From NCBI RefSeq assembly GCF_010729105.1, contig NZ_AP022573.1, positions 2,976,001 to 3,040,000 on the forward strand: 64,000 nt of DNA, in the 5' to 3' direction. Under the pieces are notes generated by a model that worked only from the letters and a program-made list of their open reading frames with translations, was not told the origin of the DNA and searched no databases. Origin of the DNA: Mycobacterium saskatchewanense (GTDB taxonomy: Bacteria > Actinomycetota > Actinomycetes > Mycobacteriales > Mycobacteriaceae). Positions 17,564 through 26,265 of the stretch are shown here, piece after piece. The position numbers were made by a program, and so were the translations under genes. Position 1 is the first letter of the stretch. Each line of letters begins with the position of its first letter.

Positions 17564-18442
17564 TCAGTCGGTGCCGACGTGTCGGCGGAGGAAATCGAGG
17601 ACCGCTCCGGCGAAGATGTCATTGCGGTCGCCGGCGACCATGTGCCCGGCGCCGCGGACATCGGTGAACTCGACCTGTGGGAACCGTTCGAGGAATTCGT
17701 CGGCGCGTTCCTGGCTGACAAGATCGCTCATCTGGCCCCGAACCAGGAGCATGGGCACGCCGCCCTCCAGGATGGCCTCGACGGCCGCATGCATCCGATC
17801 GGGGTCGGTGACCTCGAACGGCGGATACGCCGCGGTGCCACTGATGAATTGCGGGTCCCAGTGCCAGTACCACCGGTCGCCGCGGCGGCGCAGATTCGTC
17901 GTCAAGCCCTCCAGGTCGGTAGGTCGTGGTCGGTGCGGGTTGTACTCGGCGATCGCGTCGGCGACCTCGTCGAGCGATCCGAAGCCCGACTCCACCCGGT
18001 CGGCCATGAAGGCGTGTATCCGGTTCGCGCCCGACTGGTCCATGTTCGGCACGATGTCGACCAACACGACGGCGCTCGCGATGCCAGGCGCGATTTCGCC
18101 CGCCAGCAGCATCGACGTGAACCCCCCGAGCGAGGCGCCCACCAGCACCGGGCGCGGAGGCAGGTTGCGCAGCACTTCTAAGACATCGGCGGCGAAGCTG
18201 ACGACGCGATAGTCGCCGTCGGTCGACCAGTCCGATTCGCCATGCCCGCGCAGGTCGATGGTGACGGCCTGCCAACCGCGCTCGGCCACCGCGGCGGCGG
18301 CTTTTCCCCATGAGCGGCGGGTCTGCCCGCCGCCGTGCAGGAACACCACCGGCTGCGCCGAAGGATCGCCCAGGCGATCGGCGACGATGCGAACGCCGCC
18401 GGGACCCTGGATCGAGAACGGTTCCGCTGCCGTCGTCATCAC
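17564..18442 (-). CDS. Alpha/beta hydrolase
   Basis: A 292-residue alpha/beta-hydrolase-fold protein. The oxyanion segment is FLHGGGQTRRSW, the nucleophile elbow is VGASLGGF (serine nucleophile), and the catalytic histidine is likely in GAGHMVAGD near the end. The acid is probably in the RGQMSD segment. The length and motifs fit epoxide-hydrolase or haloperoxidase-like members, which cannot be told apart from sequence reading alone. Two ATG codons in a row begin the gene at 18442. Neighbouring genes on the same strand are not close, so it is probably monocistronic. Confidence 0.88.
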   Translation of the reverse strand: MMTTAAEPFSIQGPGGVRIVADRLGDPSAQPVVFLHGGGQTRRSWGKAAAAVAERGWQAVTIDLRGHGESDWSTDGDYRVVSFAADVLEVLRNLPPRPVLVGASLGGFTSMLLAGEIAPGIASAVVLVDIVPNMDQSGANRIHAFMADRVESGFGSLDEVADAIAEYNPHRPRPTDLEGLTTNLRRRGDRWYWHWDPQFISGTAAYPPFEVTDPDRMHAAVEAILEGGVPMLLVRGQMSDLVSQERADEFLERFPQVEFTDVRGAGHMVAGDRNDIFAGAVLDFLRRHVGTD

Positions 18443-18548
18443 GTGATACTAAATCGCACGGCATCGCGGCCCGCGGCGGATCACCCAATACCACGCAGCG
18501 TGGCATCCCGGAGTCGGAGCAGCCACCATGCCGACGTATCCGCCCAAC

Positions 18549-18579
18549 ATGTTGTTCACGTCGGAATGTTGTTCACGTC
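18549..18579. repeat. 17-bp tandem duplication next to the metK remnant
   Basis: ATGTTGTTCACGTC is present at 18549-18562 and 18566-18579, an offset of 17 bases. It lies just before the recognisable metK-like sequence and resembles the small duplications in other broken genes of this window. Confidence 0.7.
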
Positions 18580-18580
18580 C

Positions 18581-18881
18581 GTCACCGAGGCCGCGGGTCT
18601 CGCGGACGAGTGCCTACTCCAGCTCGGATACTGCATAGGGCAAGCGACCCCGTCTCCGTCATGGTGAATGCCCATGGCACTGGCAGCCTCGCCGATGGCG
18701 CGGTCGCGCGGCTGGCGCGGTCGTCTTTCCGCTGTCGCCCCGGGGGATGATCGACCACCCAAGGTTGCGGCGCCCCGTGTACCGCGAAACGGCGGCGTAC
18801 GGCCACTTCGGGCGCCCGGGATTCTGGGAGAACCTCGATGCGACCGAGGCGCTGCTGGACGCGGCGGGGGGAGAACCGACG
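18581..18881 (+). pseudogene. 3' remnant of metK (S-adenosylmethionine synthetase)
   Basis: Three frames in succession read as the C-terminal domain of MetK. They are [22 protein letters not shown] from 18581, then [16 protein letters not shown] at about 18650-18700, then [19 protein letters not shown] at about 18768-18824. The motifs QLxYxIGxAxPVSVMVxxxGTG and [15 protein letters not shown] are specific for this enzyme. At least two frameshifts are needed and the first three quarters of the gene are missing. The fragment runs opposite to the alpha/beta hydrolase. A second, intact metK elsewhere in the genome is expected, because the enzyme is essential. Confidence 0.75.
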
Positions 18882-18892
18882 GTGCGGAGTTG

Positions 18893-19063
18893 CTACTTCG
18901 GCGCCCCGCCATCAGCGGCCCCGTGCTCGCCGCGCCACAACTTGGCGAACCGCCGGGCAACTCCGCCCAGTCGGCCCTGCTGGAATCCCTTGAGTCGGCT
19001 CAGGGTTTGTCGGCCCTCGGCCGCGTAGTCCTTGACGGTTTCGTCGCCCTCTTCAGCGCGCAT
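18893..19063 (-). CDS. Possible small basic protein
   Basis: An ATG at 19063 would give 56 residues, beginning [17 protein letters not shown] and followed by a basic helical part ([25 protein letters not shown]). No homologue is recognised and the ribosome site is not convincing. The rest of the stretch from 18882 to 19227 shows no other supportable gene. It overlaps no other feature, so it is listed as a weak candidate only. Confidence 0.25.
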   Translation of the reverse strand: MRAEEGDETVKDYAAEGRQTLSRLKGFQQGRLGGVARRFAKLWRGEHGAADGGAPK

Positions 19064-19227
19064 GCCTGTCCCCCGTTGTCTGCTCGGTTGAATCGTGCTG
19101 GCCGCTCCGGCTGCGGAAATCCCGGCCACTCGGACCGTCCGTCACCATGCGCCGGAGGGGGCCTTCCGTTGCCTACCCGACCCGCCGAGATCCGAAACCG
19201 CGCCGGGTTCGTGCTCCCCAGCGTGGT

Positions 19228-20376
19228 TCAGGACACCCGCTGCTTGGTGGCCTTGACGGGCGCGGTGCTCGGCGGTGACTTCAGCAAGTTGCCGCGGACG
19301 CTGCCCCGGGCGGTGCGCACCGCCACCAGGAGCCAGGTGAAGAGCAGGCCGGCGTAAGCGATCGCCGCGGCGGCCCTGAACGCCGGCAGATGGGTGTGCC
19401 CCGCGAGCTGAGCGGTGCCGGTGACAAAGGTGCCGACCGGGAAGGTCAGGCTCCACCATGTCAGCGCGAACGGCATGCCGCGGCGCAACGTGCGCACCGT
19501 GAGGGAGGTCGCCAACGCGATCCACAGCACGGCGAAACCCCACACCGGGACGCCGTACACGATCGCGAACGCGTTCATGTCCTCGGCGATCTCGTGATCG
19601 ACAGCCAGGCCGGCCGTGGCGCCCAAAAGCCCTGCCGCCGTGATGGATTGACCGAGCGGACCCAACACGATCCACAGCGTGGGCACCCGCGCGGATCCGG
19701 AGGTGCCGTAGAGGACCAGGCGGCTCCAGATCATCGCGATGATGTTCAACGAAGCCACCAACGACAACCCGAACATCGCGTAGCAGCCGTACAGCATGGT
19801 TTGCCGCCCGACACCGGCCGCCATGTGCGGCAGCAGCAGCGCACCCGTCGCGGCCGACACCATCGGCGGGACGACCGGCATCAGCCAGCCCCCGAACGCC
19901 GCGTCCGCCTCGACGTCGTGCTGGGTGAACATGAGGAACGGAATGCTGACGGCCGTGAACAGGCCGCCCAGCGTGCCCGCGGTCCACAGCACCCAGTCCA
20001 GGTCAACGGCGGCGCGGTCGCCGAGCAGGTCGCTGCCGACGAGCACCGCTCCCCCGCCGACGGTCATCAGCGCCATCGGCGCGGCGCCGTAGAAGTGGGC
20101 CATCTGCGGGTTACGCGCGTGGCTGCGCGCCGCGGTGGGATGGCGCAGCCAGTGGCCTCCGACCAGGACGATCAGGACGATCAGCAACACGGCGGCGATC
20201 ACCCACACCGCCTCGGCGAACGCCCGCAACCCCACCACGTGGACGGGCAGGGTGGCGCCGGCGGTGGCGACGATCCCGGTTCCCATCACCGAGGCGAACC
20301 AGTTGGGCCCGATGTTGCCGAGGACTTCGACCCGCGTCAGCGGCGACGGGACGCCTTGCGGAGTTGGGGTGGCCAT
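19228..20376 (-). CDS. TDT/SLAC1-family transporter (TehA-like)
   Basis: From the ATG at 20376 the protein has 382 residues and about ten hydrophobic helices. The N-terminal NIGPNWFASVMGTGIVA is characteristic of the tellurite-resistance/dicarboxylate transporter (TDT) family, which includes TehA, Mae1 and the plant anion channel SLAC1. A polar, basic tail (KSPPSTAPVKATKQRVS) faces the cytoplasm or wall. A longer in-frame reading to 20457 adds an arginine/proline-rich segment unlike a membrane protein start. The transported anion or acid is unknown. The gene diverges from the small secreted protein at 20431. Confidence 0.85.
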   Translation of the reverse strand: MATPTPQGVPSPLTRVEVLGNIGPNWFASVMGTGIVATAGATLPVHVVGLRAFAEAVWVIAAVLLIVLIVLVGGHWLRHPTAARSHARNPQMAHFYGAAPMALMTVGGGAVLVGSDLLGDRAAVDLDWVLWTAGTLGGLFTAVSIPFLMFTQHDVEADAAFGGWLMPVVPPMVSAATGALLLPHMAAGVGRQTMLYGCYAMFGLSLVASLNIIAMIWSRLVLYGTSGSARVPTLWIVLGPLGQSITAAGLLGATAGLAVDHEIAEDMNAFAIVYGVPVWGFAVLWIALATSLTVRTLRRGMPFALTWWSLTFPVGTFVTGTAQLAGHTHLPAFRAAAAIAYAGLLFTWLLVAVRTARGSVRGNLLKSPPSTAPVKATKQRVS

Positions 20377-20430
20377 AGGTGGAAACCTACTGCGCGGAGG
20401 CGGTGGGATGCGCGGCTTAGACTCCCAACC

Positions 20431-20703
20431 GTGACGCAACCCGTGCGAACCACGCACGCATTGGGAAGACTGCCGGTGACGATCGGGCTCGCAGTTCTAC
20501 TGGTGCTCGTCGTGCTGGCGACGCCGGTCAAGCAGCGGTGCGGAGCGCCCGGCTACTCGTGCGCCACGTCGCTGGACGCGCGGGGCAACGTGCACTACTA
20601 CTACGAGCTCGAGCCGCTCGGGGTGTACCTCACCGAAATCATCACCGGCACCGACATCCGCTTCTGTTACAGGTCGGGCGACGAGTCCGTGAAGGTGCGC
20701 TAG
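20431..20703 (+). CDS. Small secreted or membrane-anchored protein
   Basis: A GTG start at 20431 gives 90 residues. Residues 16-32 form a hydrophobic helix (VTIGLAVLLVLVVLATP), which could be a signal anchor. The outer part has three cysteines (QRCGAPGYSC and FCYRSG) and a region GNVHYYYELEPLGVYLTE that I recall from conserved mycobacterial proteins of unknown function. It diverges from the TDT transporter with 54 bases between the two starts. Its role is unknown. Confidence 0.7.
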   Translation: MTQPVRTTHALGRLPVTIGLAVLLVLVVLATPVKQRCGAPGYSCATSLDARGNVHYYYELEPLGVYLTEIITGTDIRFCYRSGDESVKVR

Positions 20704-20977
20704 GCGTCCCCACGTTTCGTACTGTGACCGCGCCGACACCGGATCGGTACGCGCCGCCCAGCGGTCTCGAGCGATGGGTGCCCAGCGCCGAAAGTGCTGG
20801 TAGAGGCGTCGACGAACCCCGCCGAGGATCCGCCATACCGGCGCGCATCCTCGGTTGGGCCGAAGTTTCGATTGGGGCCGGCACGGCAAGCTCCCGCATA
20901 CTTGACAGCATGCTTCTTGCGACTTTGCCGCAAACCGCCTGCGCGGTCCGCGGTGATGCGCGGAGCCGAGGTTTGTG

Positions 20978-22522
20978 ATGGCACGCTCTGGCGGCGCTCA
21001 TCGCCGCCATCGAGCCGTCCGCCAGCCATCCCGTCTGCGCAAGGGGCTGACGCGCAGCTTCATGGCGCTGGTTTCGGTTGGGGCGGTGCTGATGACCGCG
21101 GCGGGCTATTACGTGGCCCACGGCGCGCTGGGCGGCATCACCGTCTCGGACGCCCTGCGCCCCGAAGATCCGCGTTCCAGCGGCGACAACATGAACATCC
21201 TGCTCATCGGGCTGGACTCGCGCAAAGACCAGGACGGTAACGACCTGCCCTGGTCGATCCTCAAGCATCTGCACGCCGGTGATTCCGAAGACGGCGGCTA
21301 CAACACCAACACATTGATACTCGTGCACGTCGGGGCCGACGACAAAGTCGTGGCGTTCTCCATTCCGCGCGACGACTGGGTGCCCTTCAACGGTGTTCCG
21401 GGATACAACCACATCAAGATCAAGGAGGCGTACGGGCTGACCAAGCAGTACGTCGCCCAGAAGCTGGTCAACCAGGGCGTGGGCGACCAGAAAGAACTGG
21501 AAACCAAGGGCCGCGAGGCGGGCCGCGCGGCGACCTTGCGCGCGGTGCGCAGCCTCACCGGCGTCCCGATCGACTACTTCGCCGAGGTCAACCTGGCCGG
21601 CTTCTTCGACATGGCGCAGACGCTGGGCGGCGTGGAGGTGTGCCTGAACCACGACGTGTACGACTCGTACTCCGGCGCGGACTTCCCGGCCGGGCGGCAG
21701 CGACTCGACGCGGCGCAGGCGCTGGCGTTCGTTCGGCAGCGGCATGGCCTGGATAACGGGGACCTGGACCGCACCCACCGGCAGCAGGCGTTTCTGTCGT
21801 CGGTCATGCAGGAATTGCAGAGCTCGGGCACCTTCACCAATATCGACAAGCTCAAGAGCCTGATGGCCGTTGCGCGCAAGGACGTCGTGCTGTCCGCGGG
21901 CTGGAACGACGACCTGATCCAGCGGCTGGGTGCGCTGGCCGGCGGAAACCTCGAATTCCGCACGCTGCCCGTGGTCCGCTACGACAACATCGACGGCCAG
22001 GACGTCAACATCATCGACCCCGCCGCAATCAAGGCCGAGGTGGCGGCGGCGATCGGTGCCCCCGCACCGTCGACCACGCCCGCCACCACCGCCGCCAAGC
22101 CCAGTCCCTCCACCGTCGTGGACGTGGTCAATGCCGGCAGCATCAGCGGGATGGCCACCCAGGTGTCCAGCGCGCTGAAAAAACAGGGCTACACCTCCGG
22201 GACCGTGCGCGACCGCAAATCCGGCGATCCTTCCACCACGACGGTGCAATACGGCACCGGCGCCGAGACCGACGCGCAGAACGTCGCCAACGTGCTGGGC
22301 ATCGACGCGCCGGCGCTACCCAGCCCCAGCCTGGACCCCGGTCACATCCGGGTGGTGGTGGACACCAACTTCTCGCTCCCGGCCGCGGACGAGACGACCA
22401 CCACCACCACCACGACGACCAGCAAGGCGAACACGTACTACTACAACGGGACCGCGACCACCTATCCGACGCCGAACGAGGGGAAACCGGTAGTCGGCGG
22501 CGGCGTGCCCTGCGTCAACTAG
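20978..22522 (+). CDS. cpsA: CpsA, LytR-CpsA-Psr family cell-wall ligase
   Basis: The ATG at 20978 gives 514 residues (the M. tuberculosis protein Rv3484 is similar in size). One membrane helix at about residues 28-48 anchors the protein. The LCP domain shows NILLIGLDSRKD, SIPRDDWVPF with the arginine/aspartate of the active site, and FVRQRHGLDNGDLDRTHRQQAFL. These enzymes transfer polyprenyl-linked polymers such as arabinogalactan to peptidoglycan. A LytR_C domain lies at about residues 385-440, and the tail has a run of nine threonines and a YYYNG segment. The gene is the left end of the block syntenic with M. tuberculosis and is followed by a convergent SDR gene. Confidence 0.92.
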   Translation: MARSGGAHRRHRAVRQPSRLRKGLTRSFMALVSVGAVLMTAAGYYVAHGALGGITVSDALRPEDPRSSGDNMNILLIGLDSRKDQDGNDLPWSILKHLHAGDSEDGGYNTNTLILVHVGADDKVVAFSIPRDDWVPFNGVPGYNHIKIKEAYGLTKQYVAQKLVNQGVGDQKELETKGREAGRAATLRAVRSLTGVPIDYFAEVNLAGFFDMAQTLGGVEVCLNHDVYDSYSGADFPAGRQRLDAAQALAFVRQRHGLDNGDLDRTHRQQAFLSSVMQELQSSGTFTNIDKLKSLMAVARKDVVLSAGWNDDLIQRLGALAGGNLEFRTLPVVRYDNIDGQDVNIIDPAAIKAEVAAAIGAPAPSTTPATTAAKPSPSTVVDVVNAGSISGMATQVSSALKKQGYTSGTVRDRKSGDPSTTTVQYGTGAETDAQNVANVLGIDAPALPSPSLDPGHIRVVVDTNFSLPAADETTTTTTTTTSKANTYYYNGTATTYPTPNEGKPVVGGGVPCVN

Positions 22523-22524
22523 CT

Positions 22525-23316
22525 CTACGCGTGCGTCCCGCCGTCTATGCGGATCTCGGTGCCGGTGATGAACGCACCGTCGTCCGACACCAGCATGGCG
22601 ATCACGCCGGCTACGACGGCGGGATCCGCCATCCCGGTGCCGCTGGATTCCACGGTGGTCGGCAAAACGGGCATCAACCGGGTGAACAGTGACCAGTCGG
22701 CGTCTTTGGGGATGTAGCCGCCCGTGGCATCGGTGATGCCCGACTTGATGCTGCCGGGTGCCACGCATACCGCGCGCAGGCCGGCACGCGCGTATTCCAG
22801 TGCCAGCGAGTGGGTGAAGGCCTGGATCCCGCCTTTGCTCGCGGCGTAGGCCGCCATGTATGGATGCGCGAACGACGCCGACGTGGAGCTGAAGTTGACG
22901 ATCGCGCTGCTCGAGTTTGCCAGTAACGGCGGCAGCGCCTCACGAACCACCAGGAAGGTGCCGGTCAGGTTCACCCCGATGATCTGATTCCACAGGTCCA
23001 GGCTCGTCTCGTGGGTGTGGGCGGCGCGCAGCATGCCGGCCGCATTGACCAGCGCGTCGAGGCCGTCGAGGGTCTGCACGGCCCAGCACACGCCGTCGAT
23101 CACCGAATCTTCGCTGCTGACGTCCATCGGCATGGTGGTGAGACGGTCGGCGTTGCCGGCCGCCTCCGCCCCGGCGCGGGTGGTGCCCAATCCGTCCTCG
23201 GCAACGTCGGCGGCGACCACGGTGGCGCCCTCGTCGAGCAATCGCAGCGCGGTCGCCTGCCCGATTCCCGACGCGGCGCCCGTCACCAGAATCCGCTTGC
23301 CCTCGAGTCGGTCCAT
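22525..23316 (-). CDS. SDR family oxidoreductase (Rv3485c-like)
   Basis: A 263-residue classical short-chain dehydrogenase. Visible motifs are TGAASGIG for the cofactor (about residues 12-19), NAAG, the catalytic serine in NFSSTSASF, Y-A-A-S-K as the YxxxK site, and PGSIKSGI after it. The aspartate in AADVAE suggests NAD rather than NADP. It converges with cpsA, the stops being only 2 bases apart, the same arrangement as Rv3484/Rv3485c. The substrate is unknown. Confidence 0.9.
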   Translation of the reverse strand: MDRLEGKRILVTGAASGIGQATALRLLDEGATVVAADVAEDGLGTTRAGAEAAGNADRLTTMPMDVSSEDSVIDGVCWAVQTLDGLDALVNAAGMLRAAHTHETSLDLWNQIIGVNLTGTFLVVREALPPLLANSSSAIVNFSSTSASFAHPYMAAYAASKGGIQAFTHSLALEYARAGLRAVCVAPGSIKSGITDATGGYIPKDADWSLFTRLMPVLPTTVESSGTGMADPAVVAGVIAMLVSDDGAFITGTEIRIDGGTHA

Positions 23317-23381
23317 CGTTGCTCCCGTCGCTCGGCGTGCTCAACATCGTAAGGACGAACCCGATAGGGCAGGCTGGATGC

Positions 23382-24275
23382 ATGGAAATCGGATTCGTGG
23401 GCCTCGGAAACATGGGCCGGGGCATGGCGGTGAACCTGATCAAGGCGGGTCACCAGGTGACCGTCTACAACCGCTCCCCAGACAAGGCCGAGGCCCTCGT
23501 GCAGCAGGGCGCGACGGCCGCGCGCACCGTCGCCGACGCCAGCAGGGGCGAGGTCGTGTTCACCATGCTGGCCGACGATAGCGCCGTCGAGGACGTGACA
23601 CTGGGCGAGGGGGGCATCGTGGCCTCGCTCGCGCCCGGCGCCACGCACGTGTCGTCGAGCACCATCAGCGTGGCCCTGTCCGAGCGCCTGGCGACCGCGC
23701 ACGCCGAGGCTGGCCAGCGGTATGCGGCCGCGCCGGTTTTCGGGCGGCCCGATGCGGCCTCGGCCGCAAAGCTTTTCGTGGTCGCTGCGGGCGCATCGGA
23801 GGTCCTGGAACCGCTGTCGCCGCTGTTCGACGCGATCGGGCAGCGGACGTTCGTGGTTTCCGAACTTCCGCACACGGCCAACCTCGTGAAGCTGAGCGGC
23901 AACTTCCTGATCGCATCGGTCATCGAGAGCCTCGGTGAGGCCGTCGCGCTGGTCGGCAAGGCCGGGGTGGACCGCCAGCAATACGTCGACATCCTCACCT
24001 CGACGTTGTTCGCCGCGCCGGCATATCGGACCTATGGCGGGCTCATCGCGAGGCGCGAGTTCGAGCCGGCCGGATTCGCCGCCCGCCTCGGCCTCAAGGA
24101 TGTCCGTCTCGCGTTGGCCGCGGCCGAGCAGCTGCAGGTACCGCTGCCGCTGGCCAGCCTGCTGCGTGACCGCTTCCTGACGCTGGTGGCGACCGGCGGC
24201 GGGGACCTGGACTGGTCGGCGGTGTCGTCGCTCGCCGACCGCGACGCCGGTATCGGTTCAGACCACTCCGCGTAG
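23382..24275 (+). CDS. Beta-hydroxyacid dehydrogenase-like NAD(P)-binding protein
   Basis: The ATG at 23382 begins MEIGFVGLGNMGRGMAVNL, the N-terminal Rossmann motif of the 3-hydroxyisobutyrate/6-phosphogluconate dehydrogenase family. The protein has 297 residues. The region HVSSSTISVALSERLA and the APVFGRPDAASAAKL segment match the family's substrate-binding signature (STxS and G(R)P), and the helical C-terminal domain contains KLSGNFLIAS with the catalytic lysine (NxxK-type: VKLSGN). It diverges from the SDR gene at 22525 and its 3' end overlaps that of the next SDR by 18 bases. Confidence 0.85.
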   Translation: MEIGFVGLGNMGRGMAVNLIKAGHQVTVYNRSPDKAEALVQQGATAARTVADASRGEVVFTMLADDSAVEDVTLGEGGIVASLAPGATHVSSSTISVALSERLATAHAEAGQRYAAAPVFGRPDAASAAKLFVVAAGASEVLEPLSPLFDAIGQRTFVVSELPHTANLVKLSGNFLIASVIESLGEAVALVGKAGVDRQQYVDILTSTLFAAPAYRTYGGLIARREFEPAGFAARLGLKDVRLALAAAEQLQVPLPLASLLRDRFLTLVATGGGDLDWSAVSSLADRDAGIGSDHSA

Positions 24276-25088
24276 GCCGTCGGCGCCGAACACCGGTTCC
24301 AGCATCGCGGAGAAGTCCGGACCGCGGCGCAACATCAGCCCGCCGTCGACGTTGATGACCTGTCCGGTCACGTAGACGGCCGCATCGCTGAGCAGGAACA
24401 TTGCCAGGTTGGCGACGTCCTCAACTTCGCCGGGCCGCGGGACCGGGGTGCAGATCCGGTAGTCCTCGCTCAGTTCCGGCGAATCCAGCACGGGCGCAAC
24501 GAGATCCGTGCGGATCAGGCCCGGCCGGATGCTGTTGACACGCACCCACGACGCGCCGAGCTCGTCGGCCGCCAGCTGCATCATGTGGTCGACGGCGGAC
24601 TTGCTGACCCCGTAGGCGCCGAACCAGCGGTGGGTGTTGCTGGCCGCGATCGACGAGATCCCGACGAACGAACCCCCGCCGCCGCGCACCAGCTCGCGCG
24701 CGGCGTGTTTGAGTACGTACATGGTGCCGTTGACGTTGAGGTCGACCGTGCGCCGCCACGCCTCGGAGTCGATTTGGGTGATCGGCCCGATGGTCTCCGA
24801 CCCGCCGGCGCAGTGCACCGCGCCGTGCAAGCGGCCATGCCACGCCGTCGCGGCATCCACCGCGCGGGCGGCCTCGTCCTCGTTGGTGATGTCGGCGGGC
24901 TCGTAGCGAATCGCGCCGTCGCCCTCGAGCGCCGCGATCTCTTCGACGGCGGCCGCCAACCGATCCGGATTGCGGCCGACGATCATGACCGACGCCCCCG
25001 CCGCGACCAGGCCGGCGGCCACCCCCTTGCCGATTCCGCTGCCACCGCCCGTGACCAGATACGTCCGGTTGTCGAAGGAAAGCTGCAC
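24258..25088 (-). CDS. SDR family oxidoreductase
   Basis: The GTG at 25088 has GAGGAG just upstream and gives 276 residues. The frame stays open much further upstream, but the added sequence is not SDR-like. Motifs are TGGGSGIGKG (cofactor), CAGG, the serine in GISSIAASN, Y-G-V-S-K as the active site and PGLIRTDL. The arginine in VGRNPDRL suggests NADP. The C-terminal tail (RGPDFSAMLEPVFGADGLRG) is longer than usual. Its stop lies inside the 3' end of the gene on the other strand (24258-24275). The role is not shown by the context. Confidence 0.9.
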   Translation of the reverse strand: MQLSFDNRTYLVTGGGSGIGKGVAAGLVAAGASVMIVGRNPDRLAAAVEEIAALEGDGAIRYEPADITNEDEAARAVDAATAWHGRLHGAVHCAGGSETIGPITQIDSEAWRRTVDLNVNGTMYVLKHAARELVRGGGGSFVGISSIAASNTHRWFGAYGVSKSAVDHMMQLAADELGASWVRVNSIRPGLIRTDLVAPVLDSPELSEDYRICTPVPRPGEVEDVANLAMFLLSDAAVYVTGQVINVDGGLMLRRGPDFSAMLEPVFGADGLRGVV

Positions 25089-25150
25089 CCAACGCTCCTC
25101 AGGCCGAAACTGAAACAGGTTCAAGCATGCTGTCACACCGACCCGCCGGC

Positions 25151-25211
25151 GCCGAACGTCGGGTTCTTGCGCCCAATCCGGACAAACGGCGCCAACAACC
25201 CGACGTTCGGC
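25151..25211. terminator. Long inverted repeat between tandem genes
   Basis: GCCGAACGTCGGGTT (25151-25165) and AACCCGACGTTCGGC (25197-25211) are exact reverse complements over 15 bases, with a 31-base loop that itself contains GGCGCC-type matches. It lies just after the enoyl-CoA hydratase gene and before the SDR gene. It could end transcription or be a REP-like intergenic element. There is no T-tract. Confidence 0.55.
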
Positions 25212-25242
25212 CGGGAGATGCTTGAGTTCGGCCGAGAGTGGC

Positions 25243-26175
25243 TCAGGGGGTATCGCGACGGGCGACCTGGGTCGGCTTCGCGTTGCGCCAGTCTTCGACC
25301 TCGGGCGGCAGGCCCACGGGATATTTGTTCTCGTTGTGGGCGGCCCAGTGCGCGTGACCCAACTCGTGGATGTGGAACGCGTGCCGCAACGCCTCGGTGA
25401 ATCCCATCGCGTCGGAGGCGGCGTTGACCGAATCCTTGACGAGCAGCGCCGCCATCGTGGGCCGGTCGGCGATGCGCCGGGCGAATTCCAAAGTCTTGTC
25501 GGCCAGCTCGTCGACCGGAAAGACCTTGGAGACCATGCCGAGCCGGTAGGCCTCGTCGGCGTCGAGCGAATCACCGGTCAACAGCAGCTCTTTGGCTTTC
25601 CGAGGACCGAATTCCCAAGGGTGGGCGTAATATTCGACGCCCGGCATGCCCAAGCGGACCGCCACAACATCACTGAATTTGGCGTTGTCGGCGGCCACGA
25701 TCAGGTCACACGCCCAGATCAGCATCAGGGCAGCCGAAATCGCGTTACCCTGGACCTGAGCGATGGTGATCTTGCGCAGATCGCGCCAGCGGCAAGTGTT
25801 CTGGAAGAAGTAGTGCCACTCCTGCAGGTAAATCTTCTCCATTACCGGTTCGCGGGTTCCGCCGTTGATGCGGAAGCTCGGGAGCTGCTCCCGTTCGGCG
25901 ATGGCCAGCTCCGATCCCAGGTCGTGGCCCGCCGAGAAATTGCGCCCCCGCGCCGCCAGGATCACCACCCGAACGGTGTCATCGGCTTCGGCTCGCAGGA
26001 ACGCCTCATCGAGCTGAACCAGCAGGCCGCGGCTCTGTGCGTTGTGGGCCTCGGGCCGGTTGAGCCAGATGCGGGCGATCTTGCCCTCGTCCAGGGTTTC
26101 GTAGGTCACCAGCTCCCCGGCGCCGCCGGGCACCTGGGAACCGGTTTCAGTCTTGGCTTGCTCGGAGAGTGTCAT
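25243..26175 (-). CDS. Enoyl-CoA hydratase/isomerase family protein
   Basis: A 310-residue crotonase-fold protein, longer than average because of an insertion (ELAIAEREQLPSFRINGG with EKIYLQEWHYFFQNTCRW). Oxyanion-hole elements are GRNFSAGHDLGSE and QGNAISAALMLIWACDLIVAA. The usual catalytic glutamate positions are changed (VAVRLGMPGVEYYAHPWEF), so hydratase activity is doubtful. The insertion type is seen in mycobacterial EchA proteins of unknown substrate. An inverted repeat lies 27 bases upstream of the start and may regulate it. Downstream is a strong palindrome. Confidence 0.85.
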   Translation of the reverse strand: MTLSEQAKTETGSQVPGGAGELVTYETLDEGKIARIWLNRPEAHNAQSRGLLVQLDEAFLRAEADDTVRVVILAARGRNFSAGHDLGSELAIAEREQLPSFRINGGTREPVMEKIYLQEWHYFFQNTCRWRDLRKITIAQVQGNAISAALMLIWACDLIVAADNAKFSDVVAVRLGMPGVEYYAHPWEFGPRKAKELLLTGDSLDADEAYRLGMVSKVFPVDELADKTLEFARRIADRPTMAALLVKDSVNAASDAMGFTEALRHAFHIHELGHAHWAAHNENKYPVGLPPEVEDWRNAKPTQVARRDTP

Positions 26176-26201
26176 TGCGCCACCTTCTGTCAGATCCGAC
26201 T

Positions 26202-26227
26202 GTTACACATTACGGCGAGTGTGTAAC
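26202..26227. promoter_or_regulatory. Operator-like inverted repeat upstream of the hydratase gene
   Basis: GTTACACA (26202-26209) and TGTGTAAC (26220-26227) are exact inverted repeats separated by 10 bases, a two-turn spacing that suits a dimeric regulator such as a TetR-type protein. The site is 27 to 52 bases upstream of the enoyl-CoA hydratase start at 26175, where a promoter is expected. No candidate regulator gene is adjacent. Confidence 0.5.
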
Positions 26228-26265
26228 CGGAACCCGGCAGGGTTGAGCCGTTGCCCGCAGGGAGA

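Noticed and set aside
24258..25574. Fusion of the SDR with an upstream hydratase-like part
   Set aside because: The extra N-terminal sequence is the antisense or out-of-frame copy of the neighbouring hydratase gene. The GTG at 25088 has a good ribosome site and precedes the SDR motif.
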